Source: Chloroflexi bacterium CFX4
GTDB lineage: Bacteria; Chloroflexota; Anaerolineae; Aggregatilineales; UBA2796
DNA length: 64,000 nt
Assembly (NCBI GenBank): GCA_021404685.1
Contig: QWHC01000021.1
Coordinates: forward strand, 1-64,000
Direction: 5' to 3'
Shown here in pieces: positions 25,833-35,446 of the stretch (position 1 is its first letter; each line of letters opens with the position of its first letter). The notes under the pieces were generated by a model. It was given only the letters and a program-made list of their open reading frames with translations. It ran no database searches and had not been told where the DNA came from. The position numbers and the translations under genes are program-made.

Positions 25833-27128
25833 CTAGCGGTAGGGCGCTAGGATTTGATCCGCCGTCGCCTGCGCCTCATCAAGGGCAGTCTTGGCATCTT
25901 TTTCACCCGTGATGACCGCTTGCACAGCCTTACCAAAGGTTTGGCGAATATCCAAGCCCTGATAAGTTGCCAATTCCTTCTGGGCATATTCGAGCTGATC
26001 GCGTGCCACGGCGTACTGCGGCTTTTCGGCTGCCAAGCTCTTGAGTGGGTCTAATTCCCAAGCGGATTGGCGTGCGGCGATGTAGCCCGTTTTTGCGCCC
26101 CAGTCCGCCTGAATTTCAGGCGAGCTAAGGTACTGAATCCAGCGCCAAGCGGCTGCTTGCTTTTCAGGCGCGCTGGTCTTCAGGATGTGCAAATTGCCAC
26201 CACCGGTCGGCGCACCGTAGCCCGCTTTGCCTTGTGGCAAGAAGCCAACACCTACGTCAAATGCGGCATTGCGGAGGATGTTGGTGAGGCTGCCCGTTGT
26301 GTGGTAGATGATGGCTGCCTGCCCCGCAGTGAAGGCTGTTGGCGTATCGCCCCACTTGATGACGCCCTCTGGCATCACTTTGTGTGTGCGCGAAAGCGCC
26401 GCGAAGAACTCTAAGCCTTCCACGGTGGAAGGTGTGTTGAAAAAGACTTCAGTGGGTGAAGCCTCCACCAGATTCTTGCCGTTGCTGATGGCGAAGCCCT
26501 GAAAGAGCCAGTAGGGAAAGCCGTCCGATGGAATCATCAAGCCCCAGCGGCTGCCATCTGCGGCGGTCAGCAGTTTGGCTGCCTCAAGCATATCGTCCCA
26601 CGTCTTGGGTGCCACTTCAGGATCAAGCCCAACCTCGCGGAACAGGTCTTTGTTGTAGTACATCACGGGCGTGCTGCGCTGGAAAGGAATGCCCCAGATC
26701 ACATCATTCTCATCCACAGAGTTGAGCAGGAAGGCGGGAAAGAAATCCGCGATGATTGCCTCGCCATCCGCCGTGCTGTTGATGAAGTCGGTCATCGGCA
26801 CGATGTAATCATTCTCGATCAGCGAGAACAGGTCTACGGCAAGAAAGACCGCCACATCTGGACCTGTGCCGCCGCCGCTGATCTGCGTTTGCACAGCCTT
26901 ATAGATGTCATCATAGCCGCCGGCATAGACGGCATTCACCTTGATATCGGGATTAGCCGCGTTAAAGGCAGCGGCATACTCATCAATGATCTGGGTGATT
27001 GGACCGCCCACTGCGGTAGGATAATAAAAGTTGATTTCGGTCACAGCCTGCGCTTCGGTGCGGATATTGGCACCCATCAGCGCAAGCACGGCAACCACCG
27101 CCACCAAGACAACGAGACGCTTGAACAC
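25833..27128 (-). CDS. Extracellular sugar-binding protein of ABC importer (UgpB-like)
   Basis: This is the solute-binding protein for the two permeases downstream. A signal peptide (KRLVVLVAVVAVLALMGA) is followed by EINFYYPTAVGGPITQIIDEYAAAFNAAN and a C-terminal KTALDEAQATADQIL, as in family 1 binding proteins. I start at GTG 27128, because GGAGGT lies just upstream at the right spacing. An ATG at 27140 would swallow that site. The protein is 431 aa. It lacks the +1 cysteine of a lipobox, so anchoring is uncertain. Confidence 0.9.
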   Translation of the reverse strand: MFKRLVVLVAVVAVLALMGANIRTEAQAVTEINFYYPTAVGGPITQIIDEYAAAFNAANPDIKVNAVYAGGYDDIYKAVQTQISGGGTGPDVAVFLAVDLFSLIENDYIVPMTDFINSTADGEAIIADFFPAFLLNSVDENDVIWGIPFQRSTPVMYYNKDLFREVGLDPEVAPKTWDDMLEAAKLLTAADGSRWGLMIPSDGFPYWLFQGFAISNGKNLVEASPTEVFFNTPSTVEGLEFFAALSRTHKVMPEGVIKWGDTPTAFTAGQAAIIYHTTGSLTNILRNAAFDVGVGFLPQGKAGYGAPTGGGNLHILKTSAPEKQAAAWRWIQYLSSPEIQADWGAKTGYIAARQSAWELDPLKSLAAEKPQYAVARDQLEYAQKELATYQGLDIRQTFGKAVQAVITGEKDAKTALDEAQATADQILAPYR

Positions 27129-27466
27129 ACCGACCTCCATTGGTCATCAGGCAGACGAGACAGCCATATTGTATGGCAGCACACAGCCTAACGCCTTTTT
27201 GTTAAGAGCATGTGATCGAAACATTAAAGCACAAATTGCCCAAGCGCACCTAGCACCCTATGAAAGACAGAATTATCCGCGCACTGACCAGTATAATGAG
27301 GGCGCACCCAGTCAGGGCAAATTTAGCCCGTGAGCCTGATTGTTGAGAGGCATTCTCCTATGAAACCGATTCGTTAGGTCAGTTTGGTTACGTTGGCAGC
27401 CCCAGTGCTGAAAATTCTACGGATATCATTAGCCTCTGAGGCAGCATGAGTGCCGATTGATTCGCG
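27129..27466. other. Intergenic region with possible gene remnant
   Basis: This 338-bp gap has no intact gene. It holds the palindrome at 27163-27177 and, on the plus strand, TATAAT at 27292-27297. An ATG at 27360 follows GAGAGG and reads MKPIR, then a TAG; in the same frame VSLVTLAAPVLKIL continues, which looks like a signal-peptide core. This may be the stub of a gene cut off where the AT-rich restriction-modification segment begins. Confidence 0.4.
27163..27177 (-). promoter_or_regulatory. Palindromic operator candidate over the -10 of the importer operon
   Basis: GCCATA-TTG-TATGGC is a perfect 6-bp inverted repeat. Read on the minus strand it contains TACAAT, a good -10, about 40 bp upstream of the binding-protein start. 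No strong -35 is seen. A repressor bound here would block RNA polymerase, which fits a substrate-induced importer. Confidence 0.45.
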
Positions 27467-28963
27467 CTAAAACAATGGTTTCTGGTATGTAAATTGCAAG
27501 CCAACCATATCTAGGATTTTTGTGGGAATAGGCAAAAGTTCGAGAGCCCGTGGCTCAACTTTGATAGCCCCACTGCCATACGATTTACCAACTAGTGCAA
27601 GTCCGTTTAACACCTGTGGATGTTGCAGAACTAGCCATAGTTTCTCAACAGCCTCTGGCGAGAGAGTTGGGTTAGGGTAAACACATAAAAAACTAGTAAG
27701 TGGAATTGCTTGTGCTAAGTTACGAATAAAGCGTGTATTTCTACGTCCTAGATATGCAAAGAGAAAAGGCGGTGGATGGCGAATCTCCATCTTGTACCAT
27801 GGTGACCTTTGGGCGATAAGAGGTCTTTGGTGAATTTTCAAAGATTCACCGAAGTACAGATATTTTTGCAAAGTGTCTGGAAAAGACTCTATGGAGTTTC
27901 CGTCAAGTTGTAGTAACCAACTTGGACGCCCTTTACTGTGAAGCAAGCGTATAGTTTGCTCATCAAGAATGTTGCCTTCAATGTCCCGCGTCCTTCCGAC
28001 TGCTAATCTGAAATAGTTTTCAGGTAGATTAAGTGTTCGGATTTGATCTAGAGTCAAGAAGAAAAAATCGTTAGCACCAGTTGCCACACCACGCCTTACA
28101 GTAAAAAATTCCTTGAATAGTATATTGTCTTGCTGTTTACTTTGTGTTGGATTGCGTGACAACCCAATTTCGACTGCATCGCTAACTGTGCGTTGGTAGA
28201 TTTTCAAGTCATCGTGAAGTGTCTCAAAGCGATTAGCTATCCATATCTGTAAGGCAACAGTTTGAGATATACACTGCACCCAGAAAAAACGTTTTTGAGG
28301 CGATTTGTTGCGAATTAAAAAAATTATTGGGTTAATATCTACATTGGGAAACGGCGATGCATCTTTGTCGAAAGTAATTACGGCATCAAGTTGGTAACGA
28401 GAAACGATCCAAGCCCAAAACCGTTTAGCTGAAACACTTTCACAAGTATCTGCGGGCATAACAAATGCTAGTTTGCCCTCTGGTGCAAGGCAGTGAAGGG
28501 CAACTAGTAAAAAGTAGTTGTGTAAACCCGAACGCCCATCTAGCGTAAAACCTAAATAATCCAGTGCTAAATTCCGCAAATAAACTTTCATTTCCATGGA
28601 GAGCCGATGATGCCGAATGTAGGGTGGATTAGCAACGATTGCCTCAAATTTCTGGCTAGGTGGAGTTAAAAGAAAATCGCTTAATTCTATATTGGCGAGA
28701 TCAGAAGTTGTTAACCCTCTTTTTGTTGCCTCTAAAAGTACTTTTTGATCAATTTCTCTGCCAGCGAGGTGAACACCCCAATTCTGACTCATAGCACGAC
28801 GTTTCGCTGCTAGCAAAAATGCACCTGCACCGACTGCTGGATCAAAAACAGTTTGGTTATCACATTCTAAAACGTAAGAGAGCATTGCGTCAGCAAGCCA
28901 ATCTGGCGTCCAGAATTGACCTTTTTGACGTAATGTTTCTCGATGTGCTTTAGCATTTCTCAC
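27467..28963 (-). CDS. N6-adenine DNA methyltransferase of a restriction-modification system
   Basis: The 498-aa product has SAM motif I (FDPAVGAGAFLLAAKRR) at about residues 40-55 and the catalytic NPPY (AIVANPPYIRHHRL) at about 110-115. This order is typical of gamma-class N6-adenine methyltransferases. A long C-terminal target-recognition region follows. It starts at GTG, overlapping by 4 bp the stop of the broken endonuclease gene. The GC content is clearly below the neighbours, a sign of transfer. The gene is intact, so it may still methylate host DNA. Confidence 0.9.
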   Translation of the reverse strand: MRNAKAHRETLRQKGQFWTPDWLADAMLSYVLECDNQTVFDPAVGAGAFLLAAKRRAMSQNWGVHLAGREIDQKVLLEATKRGLTTSDLANIELSDFLLTPPSQKFEAIVANPPYIRHHRLSMEMKVYLRNLALDYLGFTLDGRSGLHNYFLLVALHCLAPEGKLAFVMPADTCESVSAKRFWAWIVSRYQLDAVITFDKDASPFPNVDINPIIFLIRNKSPQKRFFWVQCISQTVALQIWIANRFETLHDDLKIYQRTVSDAVEIGLSRNPTQSKQQDNILFKEFFTVRRGVATGANDFFFLTLDQIRTLNLPENYFRLAVGRTRDIEGNILDEQTIRLLHSKGRPSWLLQLDGNSIESFPDTLQKYLYFGESLKIHQRPLIAQRSPWYKMEIRHPPPFLFAYLGRRNTRFIRNLAQAIPLTSFLCVYPNPTLSPEAVEKLWLVLQHPQVLNGLALVGKSYGSGAIKVEPRALELLPIPTKILDMVGLQFTYQKPLF

Positions 28964-29937
28964 AGCATACTCTCAAGTACATTTATAGCTATATCGGATA
29001 ATTTCAATCTCCCGCCGACAAACTTTACATAAGGCAGGATATGACCGTTCTTATCCACAATTGAGGCTGCTTCAAGCTGTGGTTCATCAACTGTTTCACC
29101 TAGTTTATATGCGTAGTGATGGTACACTTTATAAATAATTTTCTGAGAAGTAGCACCACCTGGTGCTTGATAAATTTGTTTAGTGGGTTCAATTAGACCT
29201 GTTTAAATGAGTTCTTCGATTCGATCAAGATGTATGCCCCAAGCCAGATCATAAACTGCCTGCCAAACATGAATAGGTATCCCATTTCTCGTCTGCCAAT
29301 CGCGCAAGCGGCTACGATCCTCTTCTTTGACTATTACAGTTGGTAAAACAGCGTTTTTCTTCAATCCCAAACTGCCATTCAGACGTTTTTGAGGTTTAAG
29401 CAATGCTTCATAATCAGGCATTTGCTTTCCACAAACTATTTTCACATTCAATAGCCACTATAGCTTCTTCGAGAAGTCCTTTCAGGCTACTTTCAGGAAG
29501 GAAAGGCAATTCACTTCTGCCGCCCATATCTTGGACGAATTTCTCAATGTACTCACGTTTGGTGTGCCGAAAAATTAATAAATCCGGGCGTTTTACATCG
29601 AGCAAACCTGCTTTCTCCAAGCGCTCAAAGTATAATTCATAGGCGCGCACATCGTGATCAGGTGCAACACCGCTCGGTCCGTAAGGTAACGCAAAAAGAG
29701 ATTGGTGGCATTAACCGCTGCAATCAAACGATCTTCACTCCACACACCCTGCGCCCAACGCATTAAGAAATCACTGCCGCGTAGGCGGCGCGGATTCAAC
29801 AAAAAACTATCCCAGCTTATCAATCCTAAATTTTTCAACGAAAATTCAAGCCATTCGCTCGAAACTTGAATAGCTTGATCAAATAAGTGTAACACTTTGC
29901 CTCTTCTGAGTTTTATAGTGTGCGAATTACTACTCAA
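28960..29937 (-). pseudogene. Restriction endonuclease remnant (AccI-family-like)
   Basis: Three frames join into one protein of about 325 aa. Part 1 (from TTG 29937) ends near LFLRY. A missing base near 29685 moves the frame to LPYGPSGVAPDHDVRAYELYFERL. A small deletion near 29420, after AIECENSLWKA, moves it to QMPDYEALLKPQKRLNGS. An in-frame TAA at about 29203-29205 then interrupts EELI-TGLIEPTKQIYQAPGG, which stays open to a TGA overlapping the methyltransferase start. The ECENSLWKA region and the order resemble AccI-type enzymes, but that family name is from memory. Confidence 0.75.
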
Positions 29938-29964
29938 TAATTGAATCTATAATGATGGCTTTCT

Positions 29965-30678
29965 TCAAAACACGGCAGGTGGCAAGTCTCCTTCAGGCAA
30001 AACAGGCAGTTCTGTCGCATCTGATCGTAGGCGCAATGCCACCCGCTGCACGTCAAAATCAAGCGTGTTGTAGCCAAGCGCCTCCAGCAGTTCATCCGGG
30101 CGCCCTGTGCCGCTCGGTGTGGAGAACAAATCGGCATACAGCGCACCGTCCTCACCAATGTGCAGCGCCCGAATCAGCGGTTTGAGGTCATAGGCTTTCT
30201 CGCGCCGCGTCCGCATGAGGTGTGGTTTGGCTAGGAGCGCTGCCATGCGCTCGGCAAGCCCTGCCACCTGCCCAGGATCAGCGTCCGTGCGCGGCGCAAG
30301 GCGAAAAACGGCGCTCTCCACCAATGTTTGCAGCGCTGGTGCGCGCAACGGCACTTCTGCAATGTCTAGGATGGGCAGATCGGGCGGGCTGACGGACATC
30401 AGCCGTGCTGCCAAGCCGTCCAGCGGCTCAGGCTGTTCCAGCCAAATATCAATCAGTTCACATTCGCTGGTGAAGCCAAGCGGCAAGGGCGCGGCAAGCT
30501 GAAGGCGCGGGCGCGCATTAAAGCCTTGCGAGTAGGCAAGCGCGAGCTGGGCGCGCCGCAGAATGCGCTCCCACGTCTTGGCAAGGTCAAGGTGACCGAT
30601 ATATTTAAGCGCGCCACGCTTGGCAAAGGTGATCCGCAAGCGCTGCGCGGGCGGCGGCGGTGCAGGGCGTTCGCTCAT
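29965..30678 (-). CDS. DUF2344 (TIGR03936) radical-SAM-linked protein
   Basis: The 237-aa protein has the family's opening LRITFAKRGALKYIGHLDLAKTWERILRRAQL and the SQGFNARPRLQLAAPLPLG motif. DUF2344 is often encoded next to or fused to a B12-binding radical SAM protein. No such partner is visible here; kbl lies 2 bp upstream instead. The biochemical role is unknown. The C-terminal QRVALRL segment suggests a linkage to RNA modification in other genomes, which I cannot support here. Confidence 0.85.
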   Translation of the reverse strand: MSERPAPPPPAQRLRITFAKRGALKYIGHLDLAKTWERILRRAQLALAYSQGFNARPRLQLAAPLPLGFTSECELIDIWLEQPEPLDGLAARLMSVSPPDLPILDIAEVPLRAPALQTLVESAVFRLAPRTDADPGQVAGLAERMAALLAKPHLMRTRREKAYDLKPLIRALHIGEDGALYADLFSTPSGTGRPDELLEALGYNTLDFDVQRVALRLRSDATELPVLPEGDLPPAVF

Positions 30679-30680
30679 GC

Positions 30681-31868
30681 TCAGTGAATGACCGCCAACG
30701 CCTTGCCGACTTTCTCGAAGGCGGCGAGCGCTTGCTCAAGGTCGGACTGGCTGTGCATGGCGCTGTTCATCACACGGATGCGCGCCTTGCCATGCGGCAC
30801 GGTTGGGTAGCCAATCGCCATGGCAAAAACGCCTTCCTCAAAAAGCTGGCGGCTGAACTGCTGCGCGAGTGGCGCTTCGCCAAGCATGACAGGCACAATC
30901 GGCGTCTGCGAGAAGCCGACATCAAAGCCAAGCGCTTGCATTTCACGGCGGAAGAACGCGGCATTGTGCCACATACGGTCTACTAGTTCGGTGCTGCCTT
31001 CCAAAATATCCAGCGCGGCAAGGCAAGCTGCCACATCCGGCACGGTCATTGCGCTGCTAAAAAGGAACGGGCGCCCGCGCTGACGCAGCCAGTCAATGAT
31101 GATCGGGCTGCCCGCCACCACACCACCAACCACGCCGAACGCCTTGCTCAGCGTGCCAACCTCAATATCCACTTTACCGTGCAGATCAAAGTGCGCCACA
31201 ATGCCGCGTCCGCCATGCCCAAGCACGCCCTCGCCATGTGCATCATCCACCATCAGCAGGATGTCGTGCTGCTGGGCGATCTCGTAAATTTCGGGCAGCG
31301 GCGCTATATCGCCATCCATGCTGAACACGCCATCGGTGATGATCAGGCGGCGCGTCGTCTCGGTGAAAGGTGTGCTTTCGATCTTCTGGCGCAGATCAGA
31401 CGGATCAGCGTGCTTGTAGCGCACAATCTCGGCGCGGCTGAGCCGTGCGCCATCAATGATGCTGGCATGGTTCAGCTCATCGCTAAAGATAAGATCGCCT
31501 TTGCCAACCAAGGCTGGGATGGTGGCAAGGTTGGCGGTGAAGCCGCTTTGGAAGGTGATGGCTGCCGCAACGCCTTTGAAGGCGGCAAGGCGGCGCTCCA
31601 GTTCAAGGTGCAAATCCATCGTACCGGCGATGCTGCGAACAGCCGCCGGACCGACGCCGTGCGTGTGCATGGCGCGTTCCGCCGCCGCGATCAGGCGCGG
31701 ATCATTCGCCAAGCCGAGATAGTTATTTGTGCAGAAGTTCAGCACGCGGTGCCCATCAACAGTGATCCAAGCACCCTGTGCCGATTCGATAGTGCGGATT
31801 GTGTTGAACAAGCCTTGCTCGCGCAGTGCCGCGATCTCACGTTCAATCCAAGCTGTTTTGGTGGACAT
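30681..31868 (-). CDS. kbl: 2-amino-3-ketobutyrate CoA ligase (glycine C-acetyltransferase)
   Basis: A PLP enzyme of the alpha-oxoamine synthase family that interconverts 2-amino-3-ketobutyrate plus CoA with glycine plus acetyl-CoA in threonine breakdown. I start at the ATG at 31868; the open frame extends 40 codons upstream without family similarity. The 395-aa product has [12 protein letters not shown], the [11 protein letters not shown] motif, [11 protein letters not shown] and the PLP lysine in [13 protein letters not shown] threonine dehydrogenase gene is not adjacent. A related acyltransferase is possible but less likely. Confidence 0.88.
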   Translation of the reverse strand: MSTKTAWIEREIAALREQGLFNTIRTIESAQGAWITVDGHRVLNFCTNNYLGLANDPRLIAAAERAMHTHGVGPAAVRSIAGTMDLHLELERRLAAFKGVAAAITFQSGFTANLATIPALVGKGDLIFSDELNHASIIDGARLSRAEIVRYKHADPSDLRQKIESTPFTETTRRLIITDGVFSMDGDIAPLPEIYEIAQQHDILLMVDDAHGEGVLGHGGRGIVAHFDLHGKVDIEVGTLSKAFGVVGGVVAGSPIIIDWLRQRGRPFLFSSAMTVPDVAACLAALDILEGSTELVDRMWHNAAFFRREMQALGFDVGFSQTPIVPVMLGEAPLAQQFSRQLFEEGVFAMAIGYPTVPHGKARIRVMNSAMHSQSDLEQALAAFEKVGKALAVIH

Positions 31869-31902
31869 TTTCGGTAACTTTCTATAGGGTAAGCGAACTG
31901 TT

Positions 31903-34476
31903 TTAATGAATAATGATGCTAGAGCCGCCGCCGTTGGGCGCTTTCCGCACCTCGATATGGGTTGGGAAGGCATCGCGCAGTTCTTCAATATGCGTCACAA
32001 TGAGGATCAGGTCGAATTTATCCTGCACGGCGTTGATCGCCTCGATCAGGCGTTCGCGCCCGGCGGCATCCTGAGAGCCGAACCCTTCATCCATCACCAA
32101 CGTGCGGAGCTGCGCGCCTGCCCGCCGCGCCAAAAATTGGCTGAGCGCCACGCGCAGCGCAAAGTTAACGCGGAAGCTCTCGCCGCCGCTGTACAGATCA
32201 TAATCGCGCTGCCCTAGCTCATCGCTGATCAGGATATCCAGCGTCTCAATGGTACCTTCGCCGCTTTTCTTGCCGCGCTGCGTCTCAAAGCGGAGGTGCA
32301 TTCGTCCGTCGGTCATGCGTGCCAGCAGGTCGTTCGCCAGTTCTTCCAACTCAGGGATGGCTGCCTCAATCAGCATGGCAGGCACGCCCTTTTTGCTGAA
32401 AGCGTAGCGCAGTTCATCGTAGAGCGCTTCCTCTGCCTGCCAGTGCAAGGTTTGCTCATAGAGCGTTTGGCGGCGTTGGCGGAAGCGATCAAGGTTTGCC
32501 AGTTGGCTTTTCAGGTAGCTGTACTGCTCATTGAGCGCGTCGTAGGTAGCACGGCGCTGATCGCGCTCAGCACGCAAGGCTTCAGCCTGCTTAGCACGCG
32601 CCTTCAGATCGGCAATCTGCGCGTCTAATTCGGGCAGTCGGGCGCGTTGTTCGGCGCGCTGTGCTGCTTTTTGGTCTTGTTGCTCGCGCTTGAGGGTAAG
32701 CTGTTCGTCAAGGTCGGGCAGTTTTTCAAGTGCTTGTGCCAAATCGTGAGCGCGTAGGCGGAAATCTTGCAGGTTGCCTAGCTGTTCGCGCAGGGCGGCG
32801 TGTTCATCAGCGTCATAGCCGAGATCGGCTGCGGCGCGCTCACAGGCTGCCATTTCAGCGCGCACTGCCTCGCCAAATGCCTCAGAGTCAAGCTGGGCGT
32901 GCAAGGCGGCATATTCAGCGCGCAGTGCCTCAGCGCGCTCCGAGGCGCCTTGGGCAGCCTTTAGACGCTCTGTCAGCGTGCCAAGCTGCTTGGTCAGCAC
33001 CTCTTGGCGCTTCAGCGCACTCTCAAGGTCTTTCAGGTGTTTTTCAAGCTGTTTTGCCTGTTTTTCACCCGCCTTGACCGCCTGCTCATTCTGGCGGTAG
33101 CTTTCGCGCAGCACCTCGATTTGGTCAGTGTATTCGGTGATCAGTTCGGCGCGTTTCTCGGCAGAAAGCGGCTCATTACAAACCGGACACAACGCCGTTT
33201 CGCTCGCCTCTAGAAATTCTAGGCGGCTGCGAAGTTGTTTGCCCTCTGCCTCAACCTGTTCATTCTTGGTTTTGGTCTGCGCGCCTTGCTCAGCGATTGT
33301 CTGTAGCTCAGTGCGGATCGCCTCATGTTCTGCCTTCTTCAATGCCAGCGCGTCGTAGTCTGCCTGTGCTTGGGCAATTTGCGCCTCTACGGCGGCGATC
33401 TGGTCGGCGTCGGCTTGGGCGGCGTCAATTTGTTTGGCAAGTGCTTGCGCCGCAGTGGTCAGGTGAGCGCGCTCTGCCGCCAGCTTTTTTTCGAGGGTGT
33501 GGTATTGGCGCTCCAGTTCTCGGAATTGCGCTTCGCGGGCTTGGAGCATGGCAAGCGCTGCCTCCGTTTGCTGGCGGGCTGCCTCACCCTGTTCGATTTC
33601 TTCGCGCTGTGCCACCAAATCGGCGTAGGTTGCCTGCGCTTGCTCTAGGCGCAGCACATCGCGGGTGATCACCTCCAGATCACGCTCCAGCATGGCAATG
33701 CTTTTATCAAGCGTCTCGCGCTCGCGTTGTGCCATCACCAACTGATCATCGGTGCTTGCTAAGGCACGGAAGGCGTCATCGGCGCGCTCAAAAGCAGCGT
33801 GCGCCTCATTAAGCTGCGCTCGCAGTTCGTCCTCTTGGCGGTGCAGTTCACCCTCTTGGTCAAGTTCATCATCAAGGCGGCGGATTTCCCGTTCGTTATC
33901 GGCGCGCAGGCTACGGTGCTTCTCAACGGCTGCTTTGGCGCGGGCTTCATAGTCATCCCAACGCGCCAAGCCGAGGATATCTGCCAGAATCTCTTTGCGC
34001 TTGCCCGCCGTTTGTGCGGTGAAGGCATCTGCCTTGCCTTGCTGCAAAAAGGCAGAGGTGACGAACGTCTCGTAGTCCAACCCAACGCGCTTGGCAATTT
34101 CCTGATCCACATCGCGCACGCTGGCATGTTCGCTGATGGGCAGCCACTGCGCGGAGTCGTGTTCGCGCACGCGCAGAAATGCCTCAGTCCTGCCTGTTTT
34201 GCCGCTTTTCAGATAGACGCGCTGCACCTGATAGGTGCGTTCATCCTGCTCAAAGGTCAGCGTGACAGACATCTCTTTTTGCCCGCTGTGCAGCAGTTGG
34301 TCTTTATCGTTTGCCCGCGCTTTGCCCCACAATGCCCACGTGATGGCGTCCAGCAGGGATGATTTGCCGGCGCCGTTGGCACCCGTTAGACAGGCAACAT
34401 GAATGCCCTCAAAGGGAATCCGAACAACTTCCCGATAGGCGAGGAAGTTCTTAATCACCAACTCCAGCGGGCGCAT
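31903..34476 (-). CDS. sbcC: SbcC/Rad50-type SMC-like exonuclease ATPase
   Basis: An ATPase that works with a Mre11/SbcD nuclease in break processing. The 857-aa protein has Walker A (GANGAGKSS, about residues 34-42), a long coiled coil, the zinc hook CPVC (about 430-433) and a second coiled coil. The signature [19 protein letters not shown] and Walker B with [10 protein letters not shown] follow. ATG 34476 has AAAGG upstream; a TTG at 34497 overlaps the preceding gene. Its usual SbcD partner is absent: the upstream phosphoesterase is too short and of another type. Confidence 0.92.
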   Translation of the reverse strand: MRPLELVIKNFLAYREVVRIPFEGIHVACLTGANGAGKSSLLDAITWALWGKARANDKDQLLHSGQKEMSVTLTFEQDERTYQVQRVYLKSGKTGRTEAFLRVREHDSAQWLPISEHASVRDVDQEIAKRVGLDYETFVTSAFLQQGKADAFTAQTAGKRKEILADILGLARWDDYEARAKAAVEKHRSLRADNEREIRRLDDELDQEGELHRQEDELRAQLNEAHAAFERADDAFRALASTDDQLVMAQRERETLDKSIAMLERDLEVITRDVLRLEQAQATYADLVAQREEIEQGEAARQQTEAALAMLQAREAQFRELERQYHTLEKKLAAERAHLTTAAQALAKQIDAAQADADQIAAVEAQIAQAQADYDALALKKAEHEAIRTELQTIAEQGAQTKTKNEQVEAEGKQLRSRLEFLEASETALCPVCNEPLSAEKRAELITEYTDQIEVLRESYRQNEQAVKAGEKQAKQLEKHLKDLESALKRQEVLTKQLGTLTERLKAAQGASERAEALRAEYAALHAQLDSEAFGEAVRAEMAACERAAADLGYDADEHAALREQLGNLQDFRLRAHDLAQALEKLPDLDEQLTLKREQQDQKAAQRAEQRARLPELDAQIADLKARAKQAEALRAERDQRRATYDALNEQYSYLKSQLANLDRFRQRRQTLYEQTLHWQAEEALYDELRYAFSKKGVPAMLIEAAIPELEELANDLLARMTDGRMHLRFETQRGKKSGEGTIETLDILISDELGQRDYDLYSGGESFRVNFALRVALSQFLARRAGAQLRTLVMDEGFGSQDAAGRERLIEAINAVQDKFDLILIVTHIEELRDAFPTHIEVRKAPNGGGSSIIIH

Positions 34477-34490
34477 CAGCCGCCTTTCGG

Positions 34491-35222
34491 CTACCAACCA
34501 TGCTCAAGGCGCGCAATCAGGCGTTCGGGCATCTCAATGCGGCGCATTTTCTCTTGAGTCACCTGAATCGGATATGGCACGCGCCGATGTTCAAAAACAT
34601 GCTTCTCCACCTCTAGGATGGCATAGGCAGCATCTGGGTTGGAGTCACGCGGCTGCCCAACGCTGCCCGGATTGACAATCAGACGGTGACCGTTAAGCTG
34701 TGAAGGCTGCCGATAGGCAGGTGCTTGCGCGTCAGTATCGCCGCGTTCGGACATCAGCTTGTAGATGATGGGTGTGTGTGTATGCCCAACAAGGCAGTAG
34801 GGCGTCTCGAAGTGTGGGAAGTTGAGGGCAGCGATCAGCGGATCGAGGATGTATTCCCAAACAGGCTCACGCGGGCTGCCGTGCGCCAGCGTGTATTGCC
34901 CTAGCACAAAGGTGGTTGGCAAGGCATCCAGATAGGCGATGTTCTCGGGCTTGAGCGTCTCTTGCGTCCAGGTGACTGCCTTGCGTGCGTCAGCGTTGAA
35001 GGTACGAATATCCAGTCTGCCTAAGGCTGCCCAATCGTGGTTACCTGCCAAGCACAGGTGCGGCAAGGTCTTAAGCAGCTCGCAGCATTCGTTGGGATCA
35101 GGTCCGTAGCCGACCACATCACCCAAGCACCAGACATAATCCCAGTCGCCTTTGGCATCGGCAAGTACTGTTTCAAAAGCGGCTAGATTCGCGTGAATAT
35201 CCGAAATGATTAAAATACGCAT
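34491..35222 (-). CDS. Calcineurin-like metallophosphoesterase
   Basis: The 243-aa protein has the dinuclear-metal motifs ISDIHANLAAF, CLGDVVGYGPDP and LAGNHDWAALG, and later VGHTHTP and GSVGQPRD. These place it with the MJ0936/YfcE/PrpA-like phosphodiesterases rather than with SbcD (usually about 400 aa with a DNA-binding cap). It ends 14 bp before sbcC, so they are co-transcribed. Its substrate cannot be stated. It is divergent from the OppB-type permease. Confidence 0.88.
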   Translation of the reverse strand: MRILIISDIHANLAAFETVLADAKGDWDYVWCLGDVVGYGPDPNECCELLKTLPHLCLAGNHDWAALGRLDIRTFNADARKAVTWTQETLKPENIAYLDALPTTFVLGQYTLAHGSPREPVWEYILDPLIAALNFPHFETPYCLVGHTHTPIIYKLMSERGDTDAQAPAYRQPSQLNGHRLIVNPGSVGQPRDSNPDAAYAILEVEKHVFEHRRVPYPIQVTQEKMRRIEMPERLIARLEHGW

Positions 35223-35351
35223 AGTTTGCCTACGTCCCGAACGAAGATTTGGTGCTGCACCACAGTTGAGGGCAATCTTAGCACGAATTTGATCAGAGTG
35301 CGAGAAAGATCAACCACCTGTCCATGAAAAATTTATGCAGGTTTTGAGGCG

Positions 35352-35385
35352 GGGCAAATGCATTTCTAACGCAATGGGCAAATGC
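35352..35385. repeat. Short direct repeat upstream of oppB-like gene
   Basis: GGGCAAATGC occurs twice, at 35352-35361 and 35376-35385, 24 bp apart start to start. They lie in the 224-bp gap between divergent genes. A TGTACC/GGTACA hairpin lies just downstream at about 35395-35412. The repeats may bind a regulator; nothing more can be said. Confidence 0.45.
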
Positions 35386-35446
35386 TGAAGGCACTGTACC
35401 TTTTGCGGTACACTAGGCAGCAATTTCACTTAAAAAGGATTTTTGT

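Noticed and set aside
29203-29650. Two short minus-strand frames as separate genes
   Set aside because: They are consecutive pieces of one frameshifted endonuclease; the protein sequence continues across the breaks.
29965-30678. Phage or mobile origin for DUF2344-kbl
   Set aside because: The codon use and GC match the backbone; only the adjacent restriction-modification genes look foreign.
34491-35222. SbcD nuclease
   Set aside because: The phosphoesterase motifs fit, but at 243 aa it lacks the SbcD cap region and resembles MJ0936/YfcE proteins.
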